Part shown: positions 17,040-25,545 of the stretch, one piece after another
Numbering within the stretch: position 1 is the first letter of the stretch
Layout of the letters: each line of letters starts with the position of its first letter
Notes under the pieces: model-generated
The model's database searches: none
What the model saw: only the letters and a program-made list of their open reading frames with translations
Told to the model about the DNA's origin: nothing
Position numbers and translations under genes: made by a program
NCBI GenBank assembly: GCA_030428705.1
Contig: JAUIDI010000001.1
Coordinates: 496,001-560,000 of the forward strand
DNA: 64,000 nucleotides
Direction: 5' to 3'
Origin: Bacteroidia bacterium
GTDB taxonomy: Bacteria > Bacteroidota > Bacteroidia > Flavobacteriales > Flavobacteriaceae

Positions 17040-18788
17040 ATGAAAAAGATAGTTTTTGTTTTATTCTTGACCCTGAATTTTGTCGTATCGCAAGAGAAAT
17101 CTAAGGTGATTTCAGGAACGGTAACCGATGGTCAAACCCCTTTACAAAATGTAAGGATTTTCATAGATGGGAAGGAAACGGTAGAATTTTCTGATGTCAG
17201 TGGCCGGTATCTAATAAATGCCAAAAAAGGCGACATGCTCAGCTATTCGTATAACGGTATGAAGACCGTTGAAATATTGGTCGAAGATGTTACCCGAATA
17301 TTAAATATTGAAATGTTTCCGGATGTTGAAGAGTTGAAGGAAGTGGTCGTGACCAAAAGTCAACGCAAATCTCAGCAAGAATTAGAACTTGAATACAATT
17401 CCAATCCCAAACTGATCAAGACGGCTTATGGTATCATAGACCCTCGAACTGCGGCCTATCAGATTCGAATATTATCCGAAGCTTCTATGAGCAGTGTCAA
17501 TCTTTGTATTTTGGATGTCCTAAGAAACGAATTTCCCGGTATCGTCGTTACCGGTGACTGCAGTAACGGAGGCTTTATAAATGTGCGGGGGTCCAACTCG
17601 CTTTTTAATGACCAAGCCGCTATTTATGATATCGATGGTCAAATACTGACAGATGCTCCCATATGGATACTGCCGGATAATATGAAAAGGGTAGCGGTAC
17701 TTTCGAGTTTTGCCGCAACGACAAAATATGGGGCGATCGCCTCCGGAGGCGTCGTTGTAATCAATACCAATGCAGGAAGCGCTTATCCTTCATCAAAAGA
17801 AGTTACGGATAAAACCAGACTTAGAAACAACAAGTATAACAATGATGCCCTCGGACAAGCAGCACTTTTTGACAATGAACCCATCTATTTGCAAGAATTG
17901 AGAAACAGCGGATCCCTTCGGGAAGCAAAGAAACTTTATGATTTTTATACACCAAGGTACAAATCAAATTACTACTATTTTGTTGATGCTTTGGACTATT
18001 TTATGGGCGAACTGGAAAATAATGATTTACCAAATAGGATTTTGGATGATGCGCTTGCAACATTCGACCAGAACTCTAATGCGCTAAAAGCTCTAGCCTA
18101 TATTCTACAAACCAATGATGATTTTGAAGGTGCCCATAGATTGTATAAAGAAATTTTTTTGCTGAGACCAAATTATGCCCAATCGTACCTTGATTTGGCC
18201 AATAGTTATTCTGACCTTGGGCTGACCGCCAAGGCGGCCACAATGTTTGCGCGATACGATTATCTTGTCGGTAAAGATTTTCTGGAGAAAGACTCCTTGA
18301 ACTTCAACAACATTATATATCGTGATTTCAATAATCTGGTTAGCTTGCATGGCAACGATATAATTTCTGAAAACAAGGCAAAAAAATCAACTCTTGAAGA
18401 AGATTTTCGCGGAACACGTTTGGTCTTCGAATGGAACGATAGTGAAGCCGAATTTGAACTTCAGTTTGTGAATCCGCAAGGCCATTACTTTACCGATAAA
18501 CATACCTTGGTTGACGATTCTGACCGAATTCGAAGGGAAAAGTTATTAGGCTATTCTTGTGCAGAGTTTTTGATCGATGGTTCGCTGCCCGGCACATGGC
18601 AGATAAATGCCAAGTACTTGGGAAATAAAAGCCTTACACCAACCTATTTTAAAGTTTCAATATTTACCGATTATGGCATACCTAAACAGCGCAAGGATAT
18701 TAAAGCATTCAAGCTTGGAACGCGAAATATTAATCAAGAACTTTTCAAAGTAAATATTGGCACAAACAAACAAGTAGTAAATAATTAG
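17040..18788 (+). CDS. Barrel-less SusC-half/TPR/DUF2135-like protein, copy 2
   Basis: A 582-residue paralogue of the preceding gene with the same domain order. Signal peptide MKKIVFVLFLTLNFVVSQ, carboxypeptidase-like domain (about 22-90), VEELKEVVV strand, plug-like domain with FINVRGSNSLF and IYDIDGQI plus YGAIASGGVVVINT, TPRs around ALKALAYILQTNDDFEGAH, and the C-terminal domain with FEWNDSEAEFELQF and LGYSC. It starts 12 bp after copy 1 and is surely cotranscribed with it. Copies 1 and 2 are the closest pair by eye. Confidence 0.8.
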   Translation: MKKIVFVLFLTLNFVVSQEKSKVISGTVTDGQTPLQNVRIFIDGKETVEFSDVSGRYLINAKKGDMLSYSYNGMKTVEILVEDVTRILNIEMFPDVEELKEVVVTKSQRKSQQELELEYNSNPKLIKTAYGIIDPRTAAYQIRILSEASMSSVNLCILDVLRNEFPGIVVTGDCSNGGFINVRGSNSLFNDQAAIYDIDGQILTDAPIWILPDNMKRVAVLSSFAATTKYGAIASGGVVVINTNAGSAYPSSKEVTDKTRLRNNKYNNDALGQAALFDNEPIYLQELRNSGSLREAKKLYDFYTPRYKSNYYYFVDALDYFMGELENNDLPNRILDDALATFDQNSNALKALAYILQTNDDFEGAHRLYKEIFLLRPNYAQSYLDLANSYSDLGLTAKAATMFARYDYLVGKDFLEKDSLNFNNIIYRDFNNLVSLHGNDIISENKAKKSTLEEDFRGTRLVFEWNDSEAEFELQFVNPQGHYFTDKHTLVDDSDRIRREKLLGYSCAEFLIDGSLPGTWQINAKYLGNKSLTPTYFKVSIFTDYGIPKQRKDIKAFKLGTRNINQELFKVNIGTNKQVVNN

Positions 18789-18899
18789 CATTATAGAGCC
18801 TAGCGCTTCGAAATTTTTTTGTGTAATATTTTTGGCACAATTGGTACTATTGAAAGTATGTCCTTATTTTTTGTATTAGCTTTATTATAAAAATCGATT

Positions 18900-20651
18900 A
18901 TGAAGATATTGATTTCAATAGCGTTCTTTTTGAGCGCGATTAGCATTACGGCTCAAGATAATACCAATGTAATAACCGGTGTGGTATCTGATATGGGTTA
19001 TCCATTGGCGAATGTCAATATAGCTATTAAAGGCCTTGGTGATGGCGTTCAAACCGACACAAATGGCCGATATGAGATAACGGCGAGCCCAAGGGATGTC
19101 CTTGTTTTTAGTTATGTTGGCATGCATACCGTTGAAATCATCGTTGAGGATGTTACTTCCGTCCTGAACATAAATATGGTGCCGAGGGTAGAAGAACTTG
19201 ATGAAGTGGTTGTTCAACAAAAGAAGCTGGAAGGGCAACGCGGCTTGATGCTCGATTACGCCTCCAATAAGAATATTTTTAGGACTGCTTACGGCTATAT
19301 TGATGCGACAAAAGCGGGATACTCCATGTCAAGTGTTGATGGTGCCGACCTGAACCCCAGTGCAATAGACCTGATCACGGCCCTACAGGGTAAACTTCCC
19401 GGGATTACCGTGGCAACGGCCGATGGTGTCAACGGCAGCTCGCAAAGGGTAATCTATATGCGGGGTAGGAGCTCTGCCAACAACCCTAGACCGGTAATCT
19501 ACGAAGTCGACGGTACGATTTTCGAATCGGCCCCAGATTTTTTGCAAATCGACAATATTGACCGGGTGGCTGCCATTCCAGGGCTTGCGGGTGTTATAAG
19601 GTACGGTCAGATCGCTGCGGGTGGGGTCATAGTAATTAATACCAAAAGGGGCAACGTGATTCGTGAACCCGGCACGAACAAGGTTTATGATCAAGCAAAA
19701 CTTCGCAACAATATTTTTGATGAAAAAACCGGTGTAAGCAAACTTAAAAGGGAACCACCCAAATATATTAGATTAATTGAGGCTGCGGCCTCGGTGGATG
19801 ATGCATTTCAGGTTTATGGCGAACAGAAGAAATTGTTCGGTAATTCTGCCTATTACTTTATAGAGGCGTCGAATATCTTTCTGAACAAATGGAAAGATTA
19901 TGAGAAATCTTTCGATATATTGAACGATATGAAGGTTCTGTTTGCCGATAATCCGAATGTTTTGAAGGCATTGGCCTATACTTACGAGGAAAGAGGACAA
20001 TTAAAAGAAGCTATGGACATCTATATTGCTATTTTCAAGCAAAGACCGCGGTACGCACAGTCGTATCGCGACCTAGCCAATAGTTATATCGAAAACGGAT
20101 TCTATAAAAAGGCGTTATCACTTTACGCGCGATACGAACAATTGCGAAAAATGGATACGACAACCAATACTTTTGAGGGCATTGACGGTATAATAGAGGT
20201 TGAATCCACTAATCTCATTGCGCAAAAAGGCGAAGAAATGTCAATTTCCAACGGAGACGCATCGGAAGCCGATATTGGTGGAACAAGGGTACTTCTGGAA
20301 TGGAACAATAGCGAAGCCGAATTTGATTTGCAGTTTGTCAATCCCGAAAATCATTACTTTATATCGAGTCATACACTTGAGAACAATGCGGAGAAGATCA
20401 TGGATGAAAAGTTAAAAGGATATAGTTGTGAACAATTTTTTATAGATGAGAATATGCCAGGGGTATGGAGAATCAATATTGAGTACTTTGGTAATAAAGG
20501 TTTCAATCCTACGTATATCAAAGCGACTGTTTATAGTGACTATGGCCGACCTGCACAAACCAAAAAAATTACTCTTTTACCCTTGGTGGAAAAGAACATT
20601 AATAGAGAATTTTTAAAACTGGTTGTCCAGAATCGAATTGGGCGCAATTAA
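18900..20651 (+). CDS. Barrel-less SusC-half/TPR/DUF2135-like protein, copy 3
   Basis: 583 residues, same architecture. This copy keeps the most SusC-like plug: SSVDGADL, LITALQGKLPGI, a YMRGRSSANNPRPVIYEVDG segment and YGQIAAGGVIVINTKRG match the plug of starch-receptor proteins almost motif by motif, preceded by VEELDEVVV. TPRs follow (ALAYTYEERGQLKEAMDIY), then the DUF2135-like end (LLEWNNSEAEFDLQFVNP, KGYSC). It lies 111 bp after copy 2; that gap includes TATTTTTG at about 18824, a possible -7 box, so it may be transcribed separately. Confidence 0.8.
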   Translation: MKILISIAFFLSAISITAQDNTNVITGVVSDMGYPLANVNIAIKGLGDGVQTDTNGRYEITASPRDVLVFSYVGMHTVEIIVEDVTSVLNINMVPRVEELDEVVVQQKKLEGQRGLMLDYASNKNIFRTAYGYIDATKAGYSMSSVDGADLNPSAIDLITALQGKLPGITVATADGVNGSSQRVIYMRGRSSANNPRPVIYEVDGTIFESAPDFLQIDNIDRVAAIPGLAGVIRYGQIAAGGVIVINTKRGNVIREPGTNKVYDQAKLRNNIFDEKTGVSKLKREPPKYIRLIEAAASVDDAFQVYGEQKKLFGNSAYYFIEASNIFLNKWKDYEKSFDILNDMKVLFADNPNVLKALAYTYEERGQLKEAMDIYIAIFKQRPRYAQSYRDLANSYIENGFYKKALSLYARYEQLRKMDTTTNTFEGIDGIIEVESTNLIAQKGEEMSISNGDASEADIGGTRVLLEWNNSEAEFDLQFVNPENHYFISSHTLENNAEKIMDEKLKGYSCEQFFIDENMPGVWRINIEYFGNKGFNPTYIKATVYSDYGRPAQTKKITLLPLVEKNINREFLKLVVQNRIGRN

Positions 20652-20703
20652 TGATAAGCATTGGTTGTAAGACTTAAAATTGTTGATTATAGAATATTGG
20701 ACG

Positions 20704-22512
20704 ATGGAAATACGTATTGTATTGGATAAATTATTCGTTTTGGGCCGAAGTTGTTTTTCAAATGTAAATATAGGCATGTTGCTGTCGCTTATGGTCATAA
20801 GTGTTTCACTTTCGGCACAGGAATCGACCATTAGCATAAACGGAATCATTACCGATTATGAAGACAGACCCTTGGAAGATGTTTCCGTCATAATCAAGGG
20901 AACTTCAGATGGCACACAGACGGATAAGAACGGTTTTTATGAAATTGGCGCAAAAGTGGCCGACACACTCGTTTTTTCGCATATGGGCATGCATACAAAA
21001 CAGGTTGCCATTGAAGGTCAGATGAACCGATTGAATGTACAATTGTTTACAAACGTTCAAGAATTGGACGAAGTGCAGGTAAGTAAAAGAAAGGTAAGAA
21101 CTCAAAAGGATTTACTGGCCGAATACCCGACCAATAAGAATTTAATAAAGACTTCAAGGGGCATTCTGGATAAAGATCGCACTTCATTTTCGATGCGGAT
21201 TATAGGCGGTGATCAGATACTTCCGACGGGTATTGATTTTTTGACTTCATTAAGGAATCATTTTCCGAACATGGTTATTCATAGGGATACAACCCCGCCC
21301 ATAGTTTATCTCTGGAACCCCGGTTCTATTAATAATGAAAACCCACCGCCAGGTGCAATTTTTGAAGTAGATGGTATTATTTATGAGCAACCTCCGACGT
21401 GGTTGATTCCAAGCGAAATTGACCGCATAGCCGTGATGAAAAGAAACGGGGCTTTCAAATACGGCCCGCAAGGGGCAGGAGGGGTAATCATTATCAATAC
21501 GAAGGAACAGACGCGTATTGACGAGCTTGGTGTAGAAAGAGTCTATAATAACAGGGGTTTGGTAGATAGTTTAACTAAAGAATCCAACAAACCGACAGGG
21601 TATACGCCAAAAGTGTTTGATTTTATCGAGAGGTTCGAAGAAGCAAGGTCAAGGGAAAAGGCATGGACGATTTTTATTGAGAACAAGGAAAACCATTCGG
21701 ACTCACCAACCTACTTTTTTGAGACCTCACAGTATTTTTTAAAACGATGGCAAGACGAAACAAATGCAATTGCCATCCTCGAAATAGCGAAGCAAAATTT
21801 CGCTGACAACGTTGCCGTAAGAAAAGCGATCGCCTATTTTTTAGAAGAAATGGGACAGTATGGGTTAGCCCTTCAGCACTATCTCGATATACTCAAACTT
21901 AGGTCTAGTGCGGCCCAATCGAATCGAGACGTCGCCAATGCTCAAAATAAAGTGGGCGATTATACGAAAGCCCTCTTAAGGTATGCGAGGTATGAAAAGG
22001 CCGTTGGCTTGCTGGATTCCGTTCCTTTTGATCCTTTTGGAGCCGATTTGCTCATTTCGGTAGAGACGAACAATATTCTAAGACGAAGGCGTCAAGAACT
22101 TGATATATCGGAAAACCAGATTAATAAAGAACTCGAAGTCGCGACGACAAGGGTGTTGTTGGAATGGAATTTAGATGACTTGGAATTCGAAATACAATTG
22201 ACCGATCCCGACGACCTTTTTGTGCTTTGGAACAATTATGACAAATCGACGCCGGAAATGGAAATGGCACAAAAAAAAGGATATTCCAGTAAGCAGCTTT
22301 TTTTAGATGACTCCTTGGAAGGTGATTGGAGGCTTACATTAAATTATCGGTACGAAGAAAACAAGGTGCCCGCAGTCATGAAGGTTACTACTTTTTTGGA
22401 TTATGGACTCCCTACGCAAAAAAGCGAGTCCAAGGTGTTTAGGTTGTACGATTTGCAATCGAGTTTTCATCTGGCCACAATCGATACATCGGGCAACAAG
22501 ATAACCTATTAA
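20704..22512 (+). CDS. Barrel-less SusC-half/TPR/DUF2135-like protein, copy 4
   Basis: 602 residues with the ATG at 20704; an in-frame TTG at 20680 is also possible. The hydrophobic export segment (NIGMLLSLMVISVSLSAQ) is preceded by an unusually long N-region of about 25 residues. It then has the carboxypeptidase-like domain, VQELDEVQV in place of the EVVV strand, a plug-like region (IFEVDGIIYE, YGPQGAGGVIIINT), TPRs and the DUF2135-like end. This is the most diverged copy: the GYSC cysteine shared by the other three is GYSS here. Its stop overlaps the convergent carboxylase gene by four bases. Confidence 0.78.
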   Translation: MEIRIVLDKLFVLGRSCFSNVNIGMLLSLMVISVSLSAQESTISINGIITDYEDRPLEDVSVIIKGTSDGTQTDKNGFYEIGAKVADTLVFSHMGMHTKQVAIEGQMNRLNVQLFTNVQELDEVQVSKRKVRTQKDLLAEYPTNKNLIKTSRGILDKDRTSFSMRIIGGDQILPTGIDFLTSLRNHFPNMVIHRDTTPPIVYLWNPGSINNENPPPGAIFEVDGIIYEQPPTWLIPSEIDRIAVMKRNGAFKYGPQGAGGVIIINTKEQTRIDELGVERVYNNRGLVDSLTKESNKPTGYTPKVFDFIERFEEARSREKAWTIFIENKENHSDSPTYFFETSQYFLKRWQDETNAIAILEIAKQNFADNVAVRKAIAYFLEEMGQYGLALQHYLDILKLRSSAAQSNRDVANAQNKVGDYTKALLRYARYEKAVGLLDSVPFDPFGADLLISVETNNILRRRRQELDISENQINKELEVATTRVLLEWNLDDLEFEIQLTDPDDLFVLWNNYDKSTPEMEMAQKKGYSSKQLFLDDSLEGDWRLTLNYRYEENKVPAVMKVTTFLDYGLPTQKSESKVFRLYDLQSSFHLATIDTSGNKITY

Positions 22513-24137
22513 ACCTGAAGAACCCCCATATTAAAGGGTTTGTCAATGGGCGCATGGTTTGCCGCTTCGATGCCCATTGATATCCATTTACGGGTGTCCA
22601 ACGGATCGATGATGGCATCCGTCCAAAGTCGGGCCGTGGCATAATACGGGGAAATCTGGTCGTCGTACCGTACCTTGATCTGATTGTAAAGTTCTTTTTC
22701 CTTTTTTTCAGTTATTGCTTCGCCTTTCTTTTTTAAGGATGATTTTTCAATCTGTAACAATACCTTGGCCGCCGAGTTGCCACTCATTACGGCAAGTTCT
22801 GCACTTGGCCAGGCAACAATTAATCGGGGGTCATAGGCCTTGCCGCACATCGCATAGTTGCCCGCACCGTAGCTGTTTCCGATGACAATTGTAAATTTGG
22901 GCACGACCGAATTACTGACCGCGTTGACCATTTTCGCACCGTCTTTGATAATTCCACCATGTTCGCTTTTACTGCCGACCATAAAGCCGGTGACATCCTG
23001 TAGAAATACCAACGGAATCTTTTTTTGGTTGCAATTGGCGATAAAACGGGTAGCCTTGTCCGCCGAATCGGAATAGATGACCCCTCCGAACTGCATTTCG
23101 CCCTTGGTGGTCTTCACCACTTTTCGTTGATTGGCGACTATACCGACCGCCCATCCATCGATACGGGCATAGCCTGTTAAAATGGTTTTTCCATAACCTT
23201 GTTTGTATTCTTCGAAATCCGAATTGTCGACCAAGCGTTTTATGATTTCCAGCATATCGTATTGATCCGTTCTTGAAGCGGGAAGAATTCCATAAATATC
23301 TTTTGGGTTATCTTTTGGTTTTTGTGATTTTATTCTATTGTAACCTGCTTTGTCAAAATCACCGATTTTACCGACGATATTCTTTATGGTATCCAGTGCA
23401 TCTTTATCATCTTTGGCCTTATAGTCGGTTACCCCACTGATTTCACTATGTGCGGTCGCCCCACCTAGGGTTTCGTTATCTATATTTTCACCGATAGCTG
23501 CTTTTACGAGGTAGCTTCCGGCCAAAAAAATGCTTCCCGTCTTATCGACAATCAATGCCTCGTCGCTCATGATGGGTAGATATGCCCCGCCTGCAACACA
23601 GCTTCCCATGACGGCCGCGATCTGTGTAATGCCCATACTGCTAATTATGGCATTGTTTCTAAAAATGCGGCCGAAATGTTCCTTATCGGGAAAGATTTCG
23701 TCTTGCATGGGCAGATAGACGCCAGCGCTATCCACCAAATAAATTATAGGAAGTCTGTTTTCGATCGCGATTTCCTGGGCCCGTAGATTTTTCTTTGCCG
23801 TAATCGGAAACCAGGCCCCTGCCTTGACCGTAGCGTCATTGGCAACAACGACGCATTGTTTTTCGGAAACATATCCGATCTTGACCACGACACCGCCCGA
23901 AGGGCAGCCACCATGGTCTTCGTACATACCTTCGCCCACCAAAGCACCGATTTCGATTCGATCACTTCCATCGTCCAGTAAGTAGTCGATTCTTTCACGA
24001 GCGGTCAGTTTACCTTGGGCATGTTGTTTTTCAATACGGGTTTTTCCTCCGCCCAGTTTAACCTGTGCTAGTCTTTTGTTCAGCTCCGACAGCAGTAATT
24101 TATTGTGGTCTTCGTTCTTATTGAATTTGATATCCAT
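22509..24137 (-). CDS. Acyl-CoA carboxylase beta subunit (methylcrotonyl-CoA type)
   Basis: A 542-residue biotin-dependent carboxyltransferase subunit. It has the N-terminal GKLTARERIDYLLDDGS segment, two crotonase-like halves, the oxyanion-hole GSCVAGGAYLPIM and GNSYGAGNYAMCGKAYDP motifs, and the C-terminal DPLDTRKW. The pattern (HGGCPSGGVV near the start, FLQDVTGFMVG) favours 3-methylcrotonyl-CoA carboxylase of leucine catabolism; propionyl- or geranyl-CoA is an alternative. The biotin-carrier alpha subunit is not in the window. It is convergent with the plug/TPR array. Confidence 0.87.
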   Translation of the reverse strand: MDIKFNKNEDHNKLLLSELNKRLAQVKLGGGKTRIEKQHAQGKLTARERIDYLLDDGSDRIEIGALVGEGMYEDHGGCPSGGVVVKIGYVSEKQCVVVANDATVKAGAWFPITAKKNLRAQEIAIENRLPIIYLVDSAGVYLPMQDEIFPDKEHFGRIFRNNAIISSMGITQIAAVMGSCVAGGAYLPIMSDEALIVDKTGSIFLAGSYLVKAAIGENIDNETLGGATAHSEISGVTDYKAKDDKDALDTIKNIVGKIGDFDKAGYNRIKSQKPKDNPKDIYGILPASRTDQYDMLEIIKRLVDNSDFEEYKQGYGKTILTGYARIDGWAVGIVANQRKVVKTTKGEMQFGGVIYSDSADKATRFIANCNQKKIPLVFLQDVTGFMVGSKSEHGGIIKDGAKMVNAVSNSVVPKFTIVIGNSYGAGNYAMCGKAYDPRLIVAWPSAELAVMSGNSAAKVLLQIEKSSLKKKGEAITEKKEKELYNQIKVRYDDQISPYYATARLWTDAIIDPLDTRKWISMGIEAANHAPIDKPFNMGVLQV

Positions 24138-24213
24138 TACGGTACACTTTCATTCGTGCCGTTAAAGATAAGGAGTAAAATTTGATTACATTTGGGCAAA
24201 GACGACCGTATTT

Positions 24214-25194
24214 ATGGACAGTATCAGATGGGGAATTTTAGGCCCGGGAAAGATAGCGCATAGTTTTGCAAAAGACCTAAAATTGGTAGAGTGGGGTGAA
24301 TTGACGGCCGTTGGATCCCGAAATATCGAAAGGGCAAAAACTTTTGCGGAAACATATGGTGCATCGGAATACTTTGGATCGTATGAAGAATTGCTCGATT
24401 CGGGCAATGTCGATGTCATCTATATCGCCACACCCCATACCGGTCATGTAGAATGGGCTATTAAGGCCATGGGGAAAGGCAAGCACGTGCTTTGTGAAAA
24501 ACCTATGGGGGTTAACGGGGAAGAGGTTCGTGACATGATAAAGGCAGCAGAAAAGAACAACGTTTTTCTAATGGAAGCTTTATGGAGCAGATTCAACCCT
24601 ACGATTATTAAAGTTAAACAATTGATCGATGAAGGGCATATTGGTACGCTGGGTTATTTGAATGCCGATTTTGCCTTTTATGCAATGGATAGGGACGAAA
24701 AAGGCAGGATTTTGAATCCCGAACTGGCAGGTGGATCATTATTGGATATTGGTATATATCCGATTTTTTTGTCCTACTTGATGTTGGGTATTCCCGAAAA
24801 AATACAGGCAAGTTCCAAATTCCATTCCACGGGGGCCGAGATTCAGACCTCGATGATTTTCGAATACAAAAACGCACAGGCAATTCTATATAGCGGATTC
24901 ACCTCAAAATCATCCATGCGGGCCGAACTTTCAGGAAGCGAGGGTACCCTCTATATTAATCCGCGCTGGCATGAGGCAGATTCGTATTCAATCGAAAAGA
25001 ACGATGAAATCAAGGATTATGATGTACCTAAGATTGGAAAAGGGTATTCCCATGAAATTATAGAGGTCCACAAATGTATTCGAAATGGTAAGCTTCAAAG
25101 CAATCTTTGGAGCCATCAAAACAGCCTGGACCTGATCGACCTGCTCGATGCGGTTCGTTCGAAAACGGGAATTACGTTTCCTTTCGAGACCTGA
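24214..25194 (+). CDS. Gfo/Idh/MocA family oxidoreductase
   Basis: A 326-residue NAD(P)-dependent dehydrogenase. The N-terminal Rossmann fold starts WGILGPGKIAHSFAKDL, followed by IYIATPHTGHVEW and the CEKPMGVN lysine motif; the C-terminal alpha/beta domain has GGSLLDIGIYPI with the catalytic-site aspartate/tyrosine. Family members act on sugars, inositols or trans-dihydrodiols; the substrate cannot be told. A TACATTTG box (24187-24194) resembles the -7 element. It is divergent from the carboxylase, 76 bp apart. Confidence 0.88.
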   Translation: MDSIRWGILGPGKIAHSFAKDLKLVEWGELTAVGSRNIERAKTFAETYGASEYFGSYEELLDSGNVDVIYIATPHTGHVEWAIKAMGKGKHVLCEKPMGVNGEEVRDMIKAAEKNNVFLMEALWSRFNPTIIKVKQLIDEGHIGTLGYLNADFAFYAMDRDEKGRILNPELAGGSLLDIGIYPIFLSYLMLGIPEKIQASSKFHSTGAEIQTSMIFEYKNAQAILYSGFTSKSSMRAELSGSEGTLYINPRWHEADSYSIEKNDEIKDYDVPKIGKGYSHEIIEVHKCIRNGKLQSNLWSHQNSLDLIDLLDAVRSKTGITFPFET

Positions 25195-25327
25195 TTCACT
25201 ATTGAGCGACATTACGCGTTTTTACTGTGATTGAGAAATCCTTAGTTTGGGATTATCGAACATTTAAATCGCGATTATCGAGTAAAATTTCCGATATTTG
25301 GGGTTACTACAAACCAATCTGAATACC

Positions 25328-25510
25328 ATGGGAATGAACAAAAATACCGTATTGGCCTGGGCCACATTTATAATGATAGTCGTGGGTGTCGGACTCATTG
25401 CACTTGGGGCATTTCGGTACGACGACGTCGCTGGATGGGGGTTTGCCTCAGTCGGAATCGGTTTTTTTGCCATTGCATGGGTGTTCAATGCCTTAAAGGG
25501 CAGGGTTTGA
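25328..25510 (+). CDS. CAL67264 family small membrane protein
   Basis: A 60-residue protein with two transmembrane helices (about 8-28 and 36-54) separated by the loop FRYDDVAGWG. This matches the small Flavobacteriia-restricted CAL67264 family; function unknown. The start is either 25328 (MGMNKNTVL) or 25334. It lies 35 bp before ettA on the same strand and may share its message. Confidence 0.78.
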   Translation: MGMNKNTVLAWATFIMIVVGVGLIALGAFRYDDVAGWGFASVGIGFFAIAWVFNALKGRV

Positions 25511-25545
25511 AATAGCGAAAACTTCCCATCCCATAAAATAAGAAA

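Noticed and set aside
15273-22512. The four plug/TPR proteins as TonB receptors cut short by frameshifts
   Set aside because: Each frame continues cleanly through TPR and C-terminal domains to a stop, all four have the same length and order, and no barrel-like sequence is found in other frames nearby.
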